Notes: generated from the letters alone by a model not told the origin. A stretch of 64,000 bases of DNA from Amphritea atlantica (GCF_018860855.1 NZ_JAHKQE010000028.1:142526-206525), one strand, 5' to 3'. Shown: positions 43,985 through 52,514, numbered from the stretch's first letter. A program made the numbers and translations.

Positions 43985-45457
43985 ATGCAGCCTAAACGCC
44001 CGACCGTCTTGTGTGTTGATGATGAAGTTCGTTCGCTGGAAACCTTAGAGCGCACTCTCGATGAAGAGTTTGATGTGCTCACCGCCAATAGTGCGGCGGC
44101 GGCAATGAAGATTCTTGAAACAAAAAAGGTTGAGGCGATTCTCTGTGATCAGCGTATGCCTGAAATCACGGGGGTTGAATTCCTAACCGATGTTAGACAA
44201 CGTTGGCCCGAACCCGCGCGCCTGATACTGTCCGGTTATACCGATTCTGAAGATATTATTCGTGGCCTTAATGATGCGGGAATTTATCAATATATTACTA
44301 AGCCCTGGCATCCTGATAGCCTGTTGATGGTGGTCCGAAACGCTTGCGCATTATGTCAGTTGCAGAATGAAAATGAGCTGCTGACGATGGAGATGCGGCT
44401 GACGGCTAAGCAGGTTGAGAGCAATATTAACGATAAGAAAGAGTTGCTGAAATCTGGCTTTAAGATGGATGAAATTCGCCGCAGTGAACATAGTCCGCTA
44501 AATGAACAGTGTCGGCAGGCGGCACGCTTCTCTCCTTTTGATGTTTCTGTCTTAATTACGGGTCCGTCCGGTACGGGTAAAGAGTTATTTGCTCGGGCGC
44601 TACACTATAACAGTCTGCGTGCGGACAAGCCCTTTGTGGTGGAAAACTGTGGCGCAATGCACGATGAATTACTGGCATCAGAGTTGTTTGGCCATAAAAA
44701 AGGCTCTTTTACGGGAGCGATCTCCGATCATATGGGCATGTTTGAACAGGCGGACGGCGGTACGATTTTTCTTGATGAGATCGGTGAAATTACCCCCGCT
44801 TTTCAGATTAAGTTATTGCGGGTTTTGCAAGAACGCGAGGTTCGGCCGTTGGGCGATTTTCAGCGCCGCAAAGTGGATGTTCGGGTAATTGCCTCGACTA
44901 ACCGGGATTTAGAAGAGGAGGTGCGGGAAGGCCGTTTTAGACAGGATCTGTATTTCCGTTTAGCTGAGGTTACCTTGACTCTGCCTGAGTTGGCACAGCG
45001 TAAAGTCGATATTCCGTTACTGGCTCAGGGTTTTTTAGATAAGTCGATGGTCGAGTTTGATAAGCCGGTCAAAGGTTTTACCGATGAAGCGCTGGCTTGC
45101 ATGGAATCCTACTGCTGGCCGGGTAATGTACGTGAGTTACAAAATGAGGTACGGCGTATGTTGGTGCTGGCCGATGATGACTATCTAGGTGCCGATCTGT
45201 TGTCTCCCCGAGTATTGCGCGCAGCGCCTCAGGATGAAAATGGTGAAATGGAGCTGTTAGCCCGCTTGGATGGTAGCTTAAAGGATCGGATAGAAACCTT
45301 GGAAAAACGTATCTTGAGGGAAACATTGATCCGTCATCGTTGGAACAAAAGCCAAGCATCTCGTGAATTAGGTCTCTCTCGGGTGGGTTTGCGTTCAAAG
45401 TTAGAACGTTACCAACTCGAGCGAGCAACCGTTGTACAAAACACCGATAAACATTAA
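43985..45457 (+). CDS. hupR: HupR/HoxA sigma-54-dependent response regulator
   Basis: A 490-residue NtrC-family regulator: receiver domain (about 1-125; acidic residues Asp12/Asp13 and phospho-acceptor Asp55, Lys106), a linker, an AAA+ domain with Walker A GPSGTGKE (193-200), the sigma-54 contact loop GSFTGA (240-245; canonical GAFTGA), Walker B GGTIFLDEIGE, and a Fis-type helix-turn-helix near 445-470. HupR/HoxA activates hydrogenase operons and is controlled by the kinase HupT/HoxJ, which is not in the window. The intact contact loop argues for true sigma-54 use, and matching promoters precede hupS and hupD. It closes the accessory operon. Confidence 0.93.
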   Translation: MQPKRPTVLCVDDEVRSLETLERTLDEEFDVLTANSAAAAMKILETKKVEAILCDQRMPEITGVEFLTDVRQRWPEPARLILSGYTDSEDIIRGLNDAGIYQYITKPWHPDSLLMVVRNACALCQLQNENELLTMEMRLTAKQVESNINDKKELLKSGFKMDEIRRSEHSPLNEQCRQAARFSPFDVSVLITGPSGTGKELFARALHYNSLRADKPFVVENCGAMHDELLASELFGHKKGSFTGAISDHMGMFEQADGGTIFLDEIGEITPAFQIKLLRVLQEREVRPLGDFQRRKVDVRVIASTNRDLEEEVREGRFRQDLYFRLAEVTLTLPELAQRKVDIPLLAQGFLDKSMVEFDKPVKGFTDEALACMESYCWPGNVRELQNEVRRMLVLADDDYLGADLLSPRVLRAAPQDENGEMELLARLDGSLKDRIETLEKRILRETLIRHRWNKSQASRELGLSRVGLRSKLERYQLERATVVQNTDKH

Positions 45458-45460
45458 TAC

Positions 45461-45490
45461 CGGTATCATCAATAGCGGTATCATCAATAG
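45461..45490 (+). repeat. 15-bp direct repeat after hupR
   Basis: CGGTATCATCAATAG occurs twice in tandem, followed by a third partial CGGTGAG, right behind the hupR stop. At about 45579-45600 CTTACCTCATG is also doubled. No terminator was recognised in 45458-45724. Confidence 0.7.
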
Positions 45491-45724
45491 CGGTGAGTCC
45501 GCTTGAACATTAATTTATCTAAATAAGCAGGACGCTTCCCGTTGATGGAGCGAGCCTGCTGCTGTGATTCCTCTTTCTTACCTCATGCTTACCTCATGCT
45601 TTTGCATTGATAAAATCAGTCGCTAGTATTTAACGTTGGTTAATTGCGATAGCATGCATTGCCTCTTAACGAAGTCATGTGTGTCTTTCAATAGGTTAAA
45701 AACAGCTAAAGCTAGGAATGAAAT

Positions 45725-46240
45725 ATGAATTTTATCGGGTCGACTATGGCTTTCAGGAGTGTAGTAGCCGCTGTTATTTTGACTTTATCAACGTTCGCGG
45801 TTGGTGCCGAGGGGCATTATGCTCCGGGTCATGGTGCGCTGGAAGTCTTCGGTGCTGAGGCAATGGCATTCACACCGCTGTGGGTGAAAGTTTGGCTGTT
45901 CTGTTTAATAGGGCTGTTTGCCATAGGAACTTATTTTGCTTGGAAACATCCTGTTGCGCGATGGGCTACCGGTGGATTTATAGTATCAATGCTGAGCGGC
46001 CATATAATATTCGCTCAAATGGGTTTGCCTTTCTTAGGTGGTAGTATCGCAATTATGCATCTTGTTTGCTGGACGCCGGCGTTAGTGATTTTGTTGCGTC
46101 AACGGCCCTTTTTCAAACCAGCAGAACCTTTGAGTTTTCGTATCTGGTCTGGCCTGATAACGGCAGCGATAGTGTTTTCATTTAGTTTCGACATTAATGA
46201 TGCGACAACCTATATCAACTATATTCGCAGCTTAGAATAG
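45725..46240 (+). CDS. four-helix membrane protein of unknown function
   Basis: A 171-residue protein with a first hydrophobic segment that resembles a signal peptide (about residues 9-28, ending VGA), an external HYAPGHG stretch, and about four further helices (52-71, 80-96, 100-122, 138-155). AGGA lies seven bases before the ATG. No family is recognised. It lies 270 bases after hupR in the same direction; the histidines of HYAPGHG might bind metal or haem, but nothing ties it firmly to the hydrogenase. Confidence 0.6.
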   Translation: MNFIGSTMAFRSVVAAVILTLSTFAVGAEGHYAPGHGALEVFGAEAMAFTPLWVKVWLFCLIGLFAIGTYFAWKHPVARWATGGFIVSMLSGHIIFAQMGLPFLGGSIAIMHLVCWTPALVILLRQRPFFKPAEPLSFRIWSGLITAAIVFSFSFDINDATTYINYIRSLE

Positions 46241-46337
46241 ATTTCCTGGGTTTAACCCTATGGGCTTTCGTCAATGCGGATTATTTATAAAGAGGTAATA
46301 GACGTCTGAGCGGAAGAGCAATATCGATGGGTATAAA

Positions 46338-46368
46338 TAAAAAAAGGCCCTACATAAGCAGGGCCTTA
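46338..46368 (-). terminator. terminator of the first phasin gene
   Basis: Stem AAGGCCCT/AGGGCCTT with an 8-base loop; on the minus strand it is followed by a long T-run, 19 bases after the stop codon. Confidence 0.9.
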
Positions 46369-46386
46369 AAGGGAACTAAGTGAAAT

Positions 46387-46692
46387 TTACTTAGTTAACT
46401 TGGTAACTTCAGCCATTGCATTTTCGCCAGCTGTTTTAGCCAGTTCAGAGAATGCTTCACCTTGTGCTTTCAGCATTTCGAACAATGAAGTGTTCGCTTC
46501 AACGTTGAATTTTACAACGTCTTCAGGTGTTTTCAGTTCTTTTGCTTTTTCTGCTTCTGTTTTGAAGAACGCAGCCAGTTGTTCGCCAGCTTGCTTCTGT
46601 AGTTCAACAGATTTGGTGATGGTTTCAGCTTGCATTTCCATCAAGGTTTTTACAGATTCAAAAGATTTAGTGAAATCGATAGGGGTTGTCAT
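46387..46692 (-). CDS. phasin family protein (copy 1)
   Basis: A 101-residue, all-helical amphipathic protein: SFESVKTLMEMQAETITKSVELQKQAGEQLAAFF continues into KTPEDVVKFNVEANTSLFEMLKAQGEAFSELAK, both hallmark stretches of phasins. Phasins coat polyhydroxyalkanoate granules. GGAG precedes the ATG. It is about 60% identical by eye to the next gene, pointing to a tandem duplication. Two palindromic sites lie upstream, one overlapping the ribosome-site region. Confidence 0.88.
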   Translation of the reverse strand: MTTPIDFTKSFESVKTLMEMQAETITKSVELQKQAGEQLAAFFKTEAEKAKELKTPEDVVKFNVEANTSLFEMLKAQGEAFSELAKTAGENAMAEVTKLTK

Positions 46693-46712
46693 GGTCGTTC
46701 TCCAATAAGATT

Positions 46713-46729
46713 ATGTTGCAGTGCACAAT
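46713..46729. promoter_or_regulatory. proximal PhaR-like operator of phasin 1
   Basis: ATGTTGC-AGT-GCACAAT, five of seven symmetric positions, 21 bases before the start codon and almost identical to the proximal site of phasin 2. Confidence 0.55.
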
Positions 46730-46771
46730 GGAATCCATTTTAGCGAACCCTAGAACAAAGTCAACGGTTAT

Positions 46772-46790
46772 TTTTGTGCAGTGCACAAAA
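46772..46790. promoter_or_regulatory. distal PhaR-like operator of phasin 1
   Basis: TTTTGTGC-AGT-GCACAAAA is a perfect 8-bp inverted repeat, centred 60 bp upstream of the proximal site. Confidence 0.65.
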
Positions 46791-46864
46791 GTAGGCCTTA
46801 ATGAAAATAGTTCTTAAGGCTGTTTGTACTGTTAGTACAAGTCAGCGCGATAAAATTAAGTTAT

Positions 46865-46896
46865 AAAAAAGCCCAGTAGTTTTCACTACTGGGCTT
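46865..46896 (-). terminator. terminator of the second phasin gene
   Basis: A perfect 12-bp stem AAGCCCAGTAGT/ACTACTGGGCTT with loop TTTC, followed on the minus strand by a T-run, 19 bases after the stop codon. Confidence 0.92.
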
Positions 46897-46914
46897 CTTG
46901 AAAAACAGTATAGC

Positions 46915-47223
46915 TTAGCTAGCCAGTTTGGTGATTTCTGCGATGGTTTCTTCGCTAGATTCTTTTGCCAGCGCGGTAAACGCTTCACCTTGAGCTTTCA
47001 TGAGTTCAAAGAGTGCTTTGTTTGACTCGATGTTGAATTTAACGAATTCTTGAGGTGTTTTAAGGTTTTTAGCTTTTTCTGCTTCTGCTTTGAAGAATTC
47101 AGTCAGCTCTTCAGCGGCTTTCTTCTGCAGTTCAACTGTTTTAGTGACAGCAGTCGTTTGCAGTCCCATCAGTGCTTGAGCAGACTCTAAAGGTTTTTTG
47201 AAGTCGAAAGAAGTAGTCGTCAT
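46915..47223 (-). CDS. phasin family protein (copy 2)
   Basis: A 102-residue phasin (start ATG at 47223, with GGAG six bases upstream; the frame could start four codons earlier). It shares with copy 1 the helices QTTAVTKTVELQKKAAEELTEFF-like and SNKALFELMKAQGEAFTALAK. Each copy has its own promoter region and terminator. No phaC synthase, phaA or phaB is in the window, so the granule biosynthesis genes are elsewhere. Two palindromic sites lie upstream with the same layout as for copy 1. Confidence 0.88.
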   Translation of the reverse strand: MTTTSFDFKKPLESAQALMGLQTTAVTKTVELQKKAAEELTEFFKAEAEKAKNLKTPQEFVKFNIESNKALFELMKAQGEAFTALAKESSEETIAEITKLAS

Positions 47224-47241
47224 AATAATCTCCATATGTTT

Positions 47242-47258
47242 ATGATGCAGTGCACAAT
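47242..47258. promoter_or_regulatory. proximal PhaR-like operator of phasin 2
   Basis: ATGATGC-AGT-GCACAAT, 19 bases before the start codon, matching the proximal site of copy 1 in 16 of 17 bases. Confidence 0.55.
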
Positions 47259-47296
47259 GAAAACTATTTTAGTTGAAAAAAGTGGATGGTCAAGTC

Positions 47297-47315
47297 TTTT
47301 GTGCGACGCACAATG
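47297..47315. promoter_or_regulatory. distal PhaR-like operator of phasin 2
   Basis: TTTTGTGC-GAC-GCACAATG contains the perfect palindrome TTGTGC-N3-GCACAA, centred 56 bp upstream of the proximal site. Confidence 0.65.
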
Positions 47316-47370
47316 AAATTTTTCGGGGGCCCGGCGTCGTTACTGTATGAATAATTGATGGCGGAAAGCC

Positions 47371-47393
47371 AATCCAGCCAGAGCGGCTGGATT
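47371..47393 (-). terminator. hairpin after yejK (possible terminator)
   Basis: AATCCAGCC/GGCTGGATT, nine pairs, loop AGAGC, 15 bases after the yejK stop. The following T-run is weak. Confidence 0.45.
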
Positions 47394-47407
47394 GGGTTGA
47401 TACAGGG

Positions 47408-48472
47408 TTAATCATCTCCATTAAGTGCTTGTTTCAACTGTTCGATAACTTTAGTTGATAACCGGTTAATACGTAATGAATTGGTTTGCGCATCGAATTC
47501 AATCTCACTGTTGCTGTTGGGCTGGCCGAGAGAGCGTTTGGCAAAGTCGAGTTGCCAGTTGTCCATTTTAGCTTTTACTTTGGTGTAGGAATTAATGGTG
47601 CTGGTGTGCGGCTGAAACTCTTGGCTTACCTGATAGTTTTCTGAGTTGGCAAACTTACTGAAGGTTCCGCTAGCCTGTTCCGCCTGCTCGGGCAGGTGAT
47701 TATCAAATATTTGTTCCACATCGGGCAGATAGGCTGATTGTCGATCGTCACGTTGACGGGACAGATAGCTGACGACATCTTCGACAATTTCATCCTGCTT
47801 TTCTTCAAGATGGTAATGGCGACAGAAATCTTCGCTGGCGCGGATAAGGTCGGAGGTTGATTTTTTTGATGGGACGACATCGGTGCAACCCAGGGCATTG
47901 GAAAAATAGTGAGTAATATCACCTTTACGGCGGGTACCAATAAAACTTAGATAGCTATCGCTGCCCTCTTTATAGGTGGTGATATTGATTTTAGCCGCTT
48001 GATGTAATTTTTCTAAGTCAACTTCGATGACTTTGGTCGGGTTCAAATCCTGATCGAAGGCTACGCCCGATTTATCACGTACCAGTCCAATCAGGAGGTA
48101 GTCGAATACATCGGAGGAGTAGTACATAAAGATCACATACCCGCCGGTGGCGGAACGTGCTGAGGGCTGCTGCAGCGATGCGGCCAACTGCGCCAGCGCC
48201 TGATCACAGAGCGATAAAAAGGTACTGTCATCGGGGGTACTGTTGATGAACATTTTAAAACTGGAAATAAATGGATAGCCTTCACTGTTTTCATCATTAA
48301 AGGAGCCGTGGGTCAGTGCCGAACGTCTGCCGTAGGCGGAGACCAGCGCGTTGAACAGTTGCTGCGCCATTGGGTCGGTGATATCGATTGCACCCCCTTT
48401 GTCACTAATGGTGGCAATGCTGTCGTCGGCTTCTTTAATCAGTTCACGGATGGCTAGAAATTTAAGGTCCAT
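47408..48472 (-). CDS. yejK: nucleoid-associated protein YejK/NdpA
   Basis: A 354-residue protein of the 37-kDa nucleoid-associated (NdpA) family. Typical stretches are RSALTHGSFNDE-like near the N terminus, YVIFMYYSSDVFDYLLIGLVRDK around residues 112-134 and the C-terminal half with YLSFIGTRRKGDITHYFSNALGC (about 171-193). E. coli YejK is 335 residues. It binds DNA and topoisomerases and is abundant in the spermidine nucleoid. A single gene, with the YkgJ-type gene 80 bases upstream in the same direction. Confidence 0.88.
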   Translation of the reverse strand: MDLKFLAIRELIKEADDSIATISDKGGAIDITDPMAQQLFNALVSAYGRRSALTHGSFNDENSEGYPFISSFKMFINSTPDDSTFLSLCDQALAQLAASLQQPSARSATGGYVIFMYYSSDVFDYLLIGLVRDKSGVAFDQDLNPTKVIEVDLEKLHQAAKINITTYKEGSDSYLSFIGTRRKGDITHYFSNALGCTDVVPSKKSTSDLIRASEDFCRHYHLEEKQDEIVEDVVSYLSRQRDDRQSAYLPDVEQIFDNHLPEQAEQASGTFSKFANSENYQVSQEFQPHTSTINSYTKVKAKMDNWQLDFAKRSLGQPNSNSEIEFDAQTNSLRINRLSTKVIEQLKQALNGDD

Positions 48473-48552
48473 TAAGGCAGTTTCCGATGCTTTTACTTTG
48501 AGCGAGGGTTCGCAAGTTAAGGAGACATAGTGTAGCGGATTGACCGGCTGGG

Positions 48553-48813
48553 TTAAATATCCGGTGCGGTTTCCTGCTCGAGGCGGGTGAGTATTGTTAA
48601 CGCTTGTTGTTGAGTTTCACCGCAATGTTCGGCCTGTGCTTGGAATGCACGGCACACTGGCGGAAAGTGTGGGGTGTTCCAGATAGTGCAGTTAAAGGCA
48701 TCATCTAAATTGACGCAGGGGACACCGGCAGGTTTGCCGTTCGGCATATTGGGGATAGCGCTGCTTATCTGTGGTGCAATACAGCAGGCGCCACACTGAG
48801 GTCGGCATTTCAT
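48553..48813 (-). CDS. YkgJ-family cysteine cluster protein
   Basis: An 86-residue protein with the zinc/iron-chelating YkgJ pattern: CRPQCGACC at residues 3-11, a middle Cys in GVPCVNLDD, and Cys residues in FNCTIW and PPVCRAF. The family probably binds a metal cluster; no function is established. It is divergent from yaeQ and followed by yejK. Confidence 0.85.
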   Translation of the reverse strand: MKCRPQCGACCIAPQISSAIPNMPNGKPAGVPCVNLDDAFNCTIWNTPHFPPVCRAFQAQAEHCGETQQQALTILTRLEQETAPDI

Positions 48814-48894
48814 TCAGGAATATTATCCAGTGATTAAACCGCTATAATAGCGCATTCAGTCTAATAAAAGCCCTCCAGTATAAGGTTAATTCCT

Positions 48895-49428
48895 ATGGCG
48901 CTTAAGCCAACAATCTATAAAGTCGAACTGCAATTGAGTGATACGGATCGTCACTGTTATGAAACCTGTCATCTAACATTGGCGCAACACCCTTCTGAAA
49001 CATTGCAGCGGATGATGGTTCGGTTGCTAGTTTATGGTCTTAATTATCATCAAGATTTGAGCTTTACCCGAGGATTGTCCAGTACCGATGAGCCGGAACT
49101 TTGGCAGGTGGGCCCAGATGGGTCGGTCGAACATTGGATAGAGTTAGGGCAGGCATCGCCCGATCGATTGCGAAAAGCGGTCAGTCGTGCGCCAAAGATT
49201 TCTTTATATGCCTATGGTCGAGAAGTTGATGTCTGGTGGGATAAGCAGGGCAAGACGCTTGGGGAGTTGCCTAAAGTGAGTGTTTGGCGCTTTCACGACA
49301 GTGATGTTGCACAGCTAGATATGTTTATTAGCCGGAGTATGCAGTTATCACTGACGATCAGCGATGGTGAGTTGTTTTTGAGCGATAACACTAACCACCT
49401 GAGTTTACAGGTCGATCGTTTAGAGTAA
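48895..49428 (+). CDS. yaeQ: YaeQ family protein
   Basis: A 177-residue protein of the PD-(D/E)XK nuclease-like YaeQ family, with MALKPTIYKVELQLSDTDRHCYE at its start (shown up to residue 20 in the family), LARHPSET-like and DEPELW (about residues 62-67), HWIELGQASPDRLRKA (about 80-95), and the C-terminal VSVWRF region. YaeQ can compensate for loss of RfaH in E. coli, but the mechanism is not settled. Single gene. Confidence 0.9.
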   Translation: MALKPTIYKVELQLSDTDRHCYETCHLTLAQHPSETLQRMMVRLLVYGLNYHQDLSFTRGLSSTDEPELWQVGPDGSVEHWIELGQASPDRLRKAVSRAPKISLYAYGREVDVWWDKQGKTLGELPKVSVWRFHDSDVAQLDMFISRSMQLSLTISDGELFLSDNTNHLSLQVDRLE

Positions 49429-49779
49429 GTTTGGCACTGATGGTGCTGCTTAGGACTAACGTATCTGAATAGGGTTTGAGCAACGGTGACCTATGCTCAG
49501 TCGGACTGTTTCTTTTAGCGATGAATAACTCAAAGAATGAAGAGACCCGGGCCCCACTGCAAGGGAAGGCTCTGCTGGAAGAAAGAGCCGTGCGTCGGTC
49601 AAGAAGGGCCCGGATAAAGAACAGTCTATACTTTTTTGTACTGGGTGCAATTCATCGTGCTTCAGCAGAGGGTCAGCATTACCCAGTATGGGTAGTCTGT
49701 TAAAGTTGATAGTTTGACCTAATACCTTGTTTTTTATAAGGGTTTTGTTTGGTGTTAATGATGAAAGCAGCAGGCAAGA
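49429..49779. other. intergenic region after yaeQ
   Basis: About 350 bases. Two overlapping opposite frames (49476-49703 plus, 49456-49650 minus) are of similar poor quality and neither is accepted. CCTAAGT-like or T-run terminators were not found. Confidence 0.35.
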
Positions 49780-50730
49780 TTAGGCTTTGCCTGTTTCGCG
49801 CATCATCTCGATCATCTTCATTTCTTGCTCTGAAAACCCTGCTTTTAGCCGAGCTTCGTAATTAAAAGGGCCCTTTAACGGCTCTTTTATATATTTCCAG
49901 AGCAGGTCGATAAAGGTTTGATTAGGATCGAGTTGACGTTGTTGGCATTGATAATGAAACCAGCGAGTGCCTGAACTGACATGACCAATCTCTTCATTGC
50001 CGATCATGGTAAGAATATCGATCATCTTTTTATCACCGGCTTGATCAAACCGCTGAATCGCTTTGGGAACGACATCCAGTGCGCGGGCTTCCAGTACGCG
50101 GTGTACCATGCCCATTCGCTCTAACATATCATCAGCCGTGTCGATAGCTATGCTCCAGAGTTCGCCATGGGCCTTAAAGCTACCATAGTCATACCCCATC
50201 TCTCGAAGACGACCCCGCAATGCCATAAAATGGTTGGCCTCTTCGCCTGCACACTGAATCCAATTGGTATAAAATTCTTGCGGCATACCGCGATAACGAT
50301 AGACAGAATCCAGCGCTAGATTGACCGCGGTTAACTCAATATGGGCGAGGGCATGAATAAGCGCAGCGCGCCCCTCCTCTTTACCGAATTTCCGTTCGTT
50401 GACTTTCGATGGCGGGACTATTTCGGGTTTGTCTAACTGGCCCGGTTGCAGGAGCCATTCAGGTGTGTCGCCCTCAAGCCATTCGAGCTCTCCAGCATTC
50501 CAACGGCTAACGGTTTGCCGGGTCAGTTCGATTTTCTGATCCGGATCGGCGGTTAAGAAGGCTTCTTTGGTGTATGCGTATAGATTTTGCAAAGACAGTT
50601 TCGCTCGATTGATAACAGACGGGCGTATTGTACCTGTTGGAGGCTTCGCCGAGGAGGGGGAGAGGCCTTTTTCTAACCTAAAGCTACGGGTTGTGTTATG
50701 ACTCCTGCATAAATCGAGGCTTAACCCCAT
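49780..50730 (-). CDS. DUF455 ferritin-like protein
   Basis: A protein of about 316 residues with the start uncertain. The conserved body begins near NLYAYTKEAFLTADPDQK and has the ferritin-like metal ligands in HALAHIELTAVNLALD, CAGEEANHFMALRGRLREMG and IGNEEIGHVSSGTRWF. Family members are usually 250-280 residues, so about 40 N-terminal residues (Ser/Arg/Pro-rich) may not be translated; ATG at 50730, GTG at 50769 or a later TTG are possible. DUF455 proteins probably bind a di-iron centre; their reaction is unknown. A secreted basic protein gene follows upstream. Confidence 0.82.
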   Translation of the reverse strand: MGLSLDLCRSHNTTRSFRLEKGLSPSSAKPPTGTIRPSVINRAKLSLQNLYAYTKEAFLTADPDQKIELTRQTVSRWNAGELEWLEGDTPEWLLQPGQLDKPEIVPPSKVNERKFGKEEGRAALIHALAHIELTAVNLALDSVYRYRGMPQEFYTNWIQCAGEEANHFMALRGRLREMGYDYGSFKAHGELWSIAIDTADDMLERMGMVHRVLEARALDVVPKAIQRFDQAGDKKMIDILTMIGNEEIGHVSSGTRWFHYQCQQRQLDPNQTFIDLLWKYIKEPLKGPFNYEARLKAGFSEQEMKMIEMMRETGKA

Positions 50731-50794
50731 TAACCTCGCTGTGAGCGTTGTGAGTATTTCAACTCGCACGGGTCACGAAGGGTCGAGGAAAATA

Positions 50795-51277
50795 CTAGCG
50801 ATAGCGATGTTCGCTGCGATGCTCTTGTCGGTGTGTCCGACTATCGCGAATAATGACCCTATGGTGATCTGTGCGACGGTGTGAATCTTGATACTGGGGC
50901 TGATGATATTGGGAATAGGAGCGTTGGCGATAGTGGTTTCGCGGTGAGCCTCTACTGATAATGTGGTGAGGGTAGTCGATTGGCTGGCGATTTATATGAG
51001 TGTTCGGGTAGCTATTTAAGTAGCCCCGTGAATAGCGTCTGGAGATGGAGCCAGGGGTTGAAACAAATTGCCTACGATGGCTGTCGTGGTAATGCTCGGT
51101 GGCGCGGTTGGCGTAAATGTGGCCGCTAATCAGACGATCGCTGATCTGCAGTCGAAGATTGCCGCTATCGATGGAAATACCACTGTGAATACGGATATTA
51201 CTATCGGCGAAGCTGTTAAATGAAAGCAGCAGTAATACGGCGATCAGTGGCGTGAGTAAACGTTTTAAGTAAGTCAT
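50795..51277 (-). CDS. secreted His/Arg/Tyr-rich protein of unknown function
   Basis: A 160-residue protein with a clear signal peptide (LLTPLIAVLLLLSFNSFA, cleavage near residue 24). The mature part begins with a small amphipathic segment containing SGISIDSGNLRLQIS and then becomes highly basic and repetitive, with many R, H, Y, S and Q (for example SHRR, RTDHHR, TDHHRVI). It probably lies disordered in the periplasm or outside the cell and could bind metal or anionic polymers. No family is recognised. Confidence 0.62.
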   Translation of the reverse strand: MTYLKRLLTPLIAVLLLLSFNSFADSNIRIHSGISIDSGNLRLQISDRLISGHIYANRATEHYHDSHRRQFVSTPGSISRRYSRGYLNSYPNTHINRQPIDYPHHIISRGSPRNHYRQRSYSQYHQPQYQDSHRRTDHHRVIIRDSRTHRQEHRSEHRYR

Positions 51278-51485
51278 AATTTAACCTCTGTATAGGGTTA
51301 AATTTTAGTGCAAAAGCGTCGTCGAGTGTGGCCAATCTAGCGGATGATTTTTCAGTTTGAAAGTTGACTTTATTCAGCGAGGATACATCTTGTAACGGGT
51401 TAAGGTCTAACGTAACGCACTACGTATAAACCTTATCACCGTTGTCTATCATGTTTTGTGTTGGTGGCGTGTAAATCCGAGAAAA

Positions 51486-52457
51486 TTATAGTGCGGGCAC
51501 AAAACGGGCGGGCCAGCTATTCCGTAGTGCACCGAAAATTAGACGTCTAAGTTTATACCAGTAGGTACCGAATAGAACGATAAAGACACCAAAACCGATA
51601 AACACCATCAAGGGCAAATTATTACTATCGAGTAGGTTGCTGCTGACAACTTTGAAAATCGCATAGATAGCGTATGACAAGCTCGATACCAACATGGCGC
51701 GACGATCCACAAACAGGGCGATTAATAAAAAGACCACGAAAAACAGCAGTAGGGCAATTTCACGGTTGCTGCCTGATGCTAAGAGTCCGCTATCATTAAA
51801 CAGTAAGGTGGTCATCATGCCATGCACAATCAGCGGTGATGCCAGCAGGTGTAACCAGAAACCACAATCACTGGCGCGCAGCTGACGTTTACGATCGCGG
51901 GCATCGAAGCTCATAGCGGCGATAAAGACGCATAACCCGAGTACAGAAAAGAGTATCTGATGCTTTAGCATATCCACCCCGAGACCGCTGATAACCGCCG
52001 CGATGAGGCCCGCGGCAACGGGCAATAAGCTGAACGGCATGCGGTAACGTAGATAGAACAGTAACGAGGCACCACTGAGGGTTAGAAATTGCAGCGTCGC
52101 GGTTTCAAATTCTGCAATACCCAGTGCTTTACCGAGAAAGTAGAGTGTTGAGATTAAGATGGCGATGCCAGGTAAGGCCAGCCTGCGGATACGCACTAGC
52201 CATTCAGCCGCGCCGAGGAATAACACAGCGGGCACGAGCCATTCAAGCTGACTGAGGTGCATAGCGGCCACGGAGAAGGTGACAAACAGAACCCCGAGGG
52301 TGATAAAAATATCGCCGAAGTTGCGTACAAACCGCAGCTGCTCTTCGCCTACCGCTTCATCTTGTTGTTCAGCGCTACTGAAGAGAATCAGTTGCTGCAA
52401 CTGCTGTTGCGAGATGATGCCCCGTTGTGCGGCCCTTTCTAATGTCTCTCTGTCCAC
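51486..52457 (-). CDS. DUF2157-like multi-pass membrane protein
   Basis: A 323-residue protein. The N-terminal 45 residues are cytoplasmic and predicted helical (LERAAQRGIISQQQLQQL), as in DUF2157 proteins; then come about ten hydrophobic helices from residue 48 to 305. Several charged loops (RDRKRQLRASD) lie between. I think of it as a DUF2157-type membrane protein, but the match is by layout more than by exact motif. A 57-base gap separates it from the thioesterase gene. Confidence 0.65.
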   Translation of the reverse strand: MDRETLERAAQRGIISQQQLQQLILFSSAEQQDEAVGEEQLRFVRNFGDIFITLGVLFVTFSVAAMHLSQLEWLVPAVLFLGAAEWLVRIRRLALPGIAILISTLYFLGKALGIAEFETATLQFLTLSGASLLFYLRYRMPFSLLPVAAGLIAAVISGLGVDMLKHQILFSVLGLCVFIAAMSFDARDRKRQLRASDCGFWLHLLASPLIVHGMMTTLLFNDSGLLASGSNREIALLLFFVVFLLIALFVDRRAMLVSSLSYAIYAIFKVVSSNLLDSNNLPLMVFIGFGVFIVLFGTYWYKLRRLIFGALRNSWPARFVPAL

Positions 52458-52514
52458 AATCTTTCCTAATGATGAATAATAGCGGTAGTGTATCTTGTTT
52501 CGGTGAAAGCATAC

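Noticed and set aside
49456..49703. Two overlapping opposite frames after yaeQ
   Set aside because: Similar low quality on both strands, no ribosome sites and no known protein.
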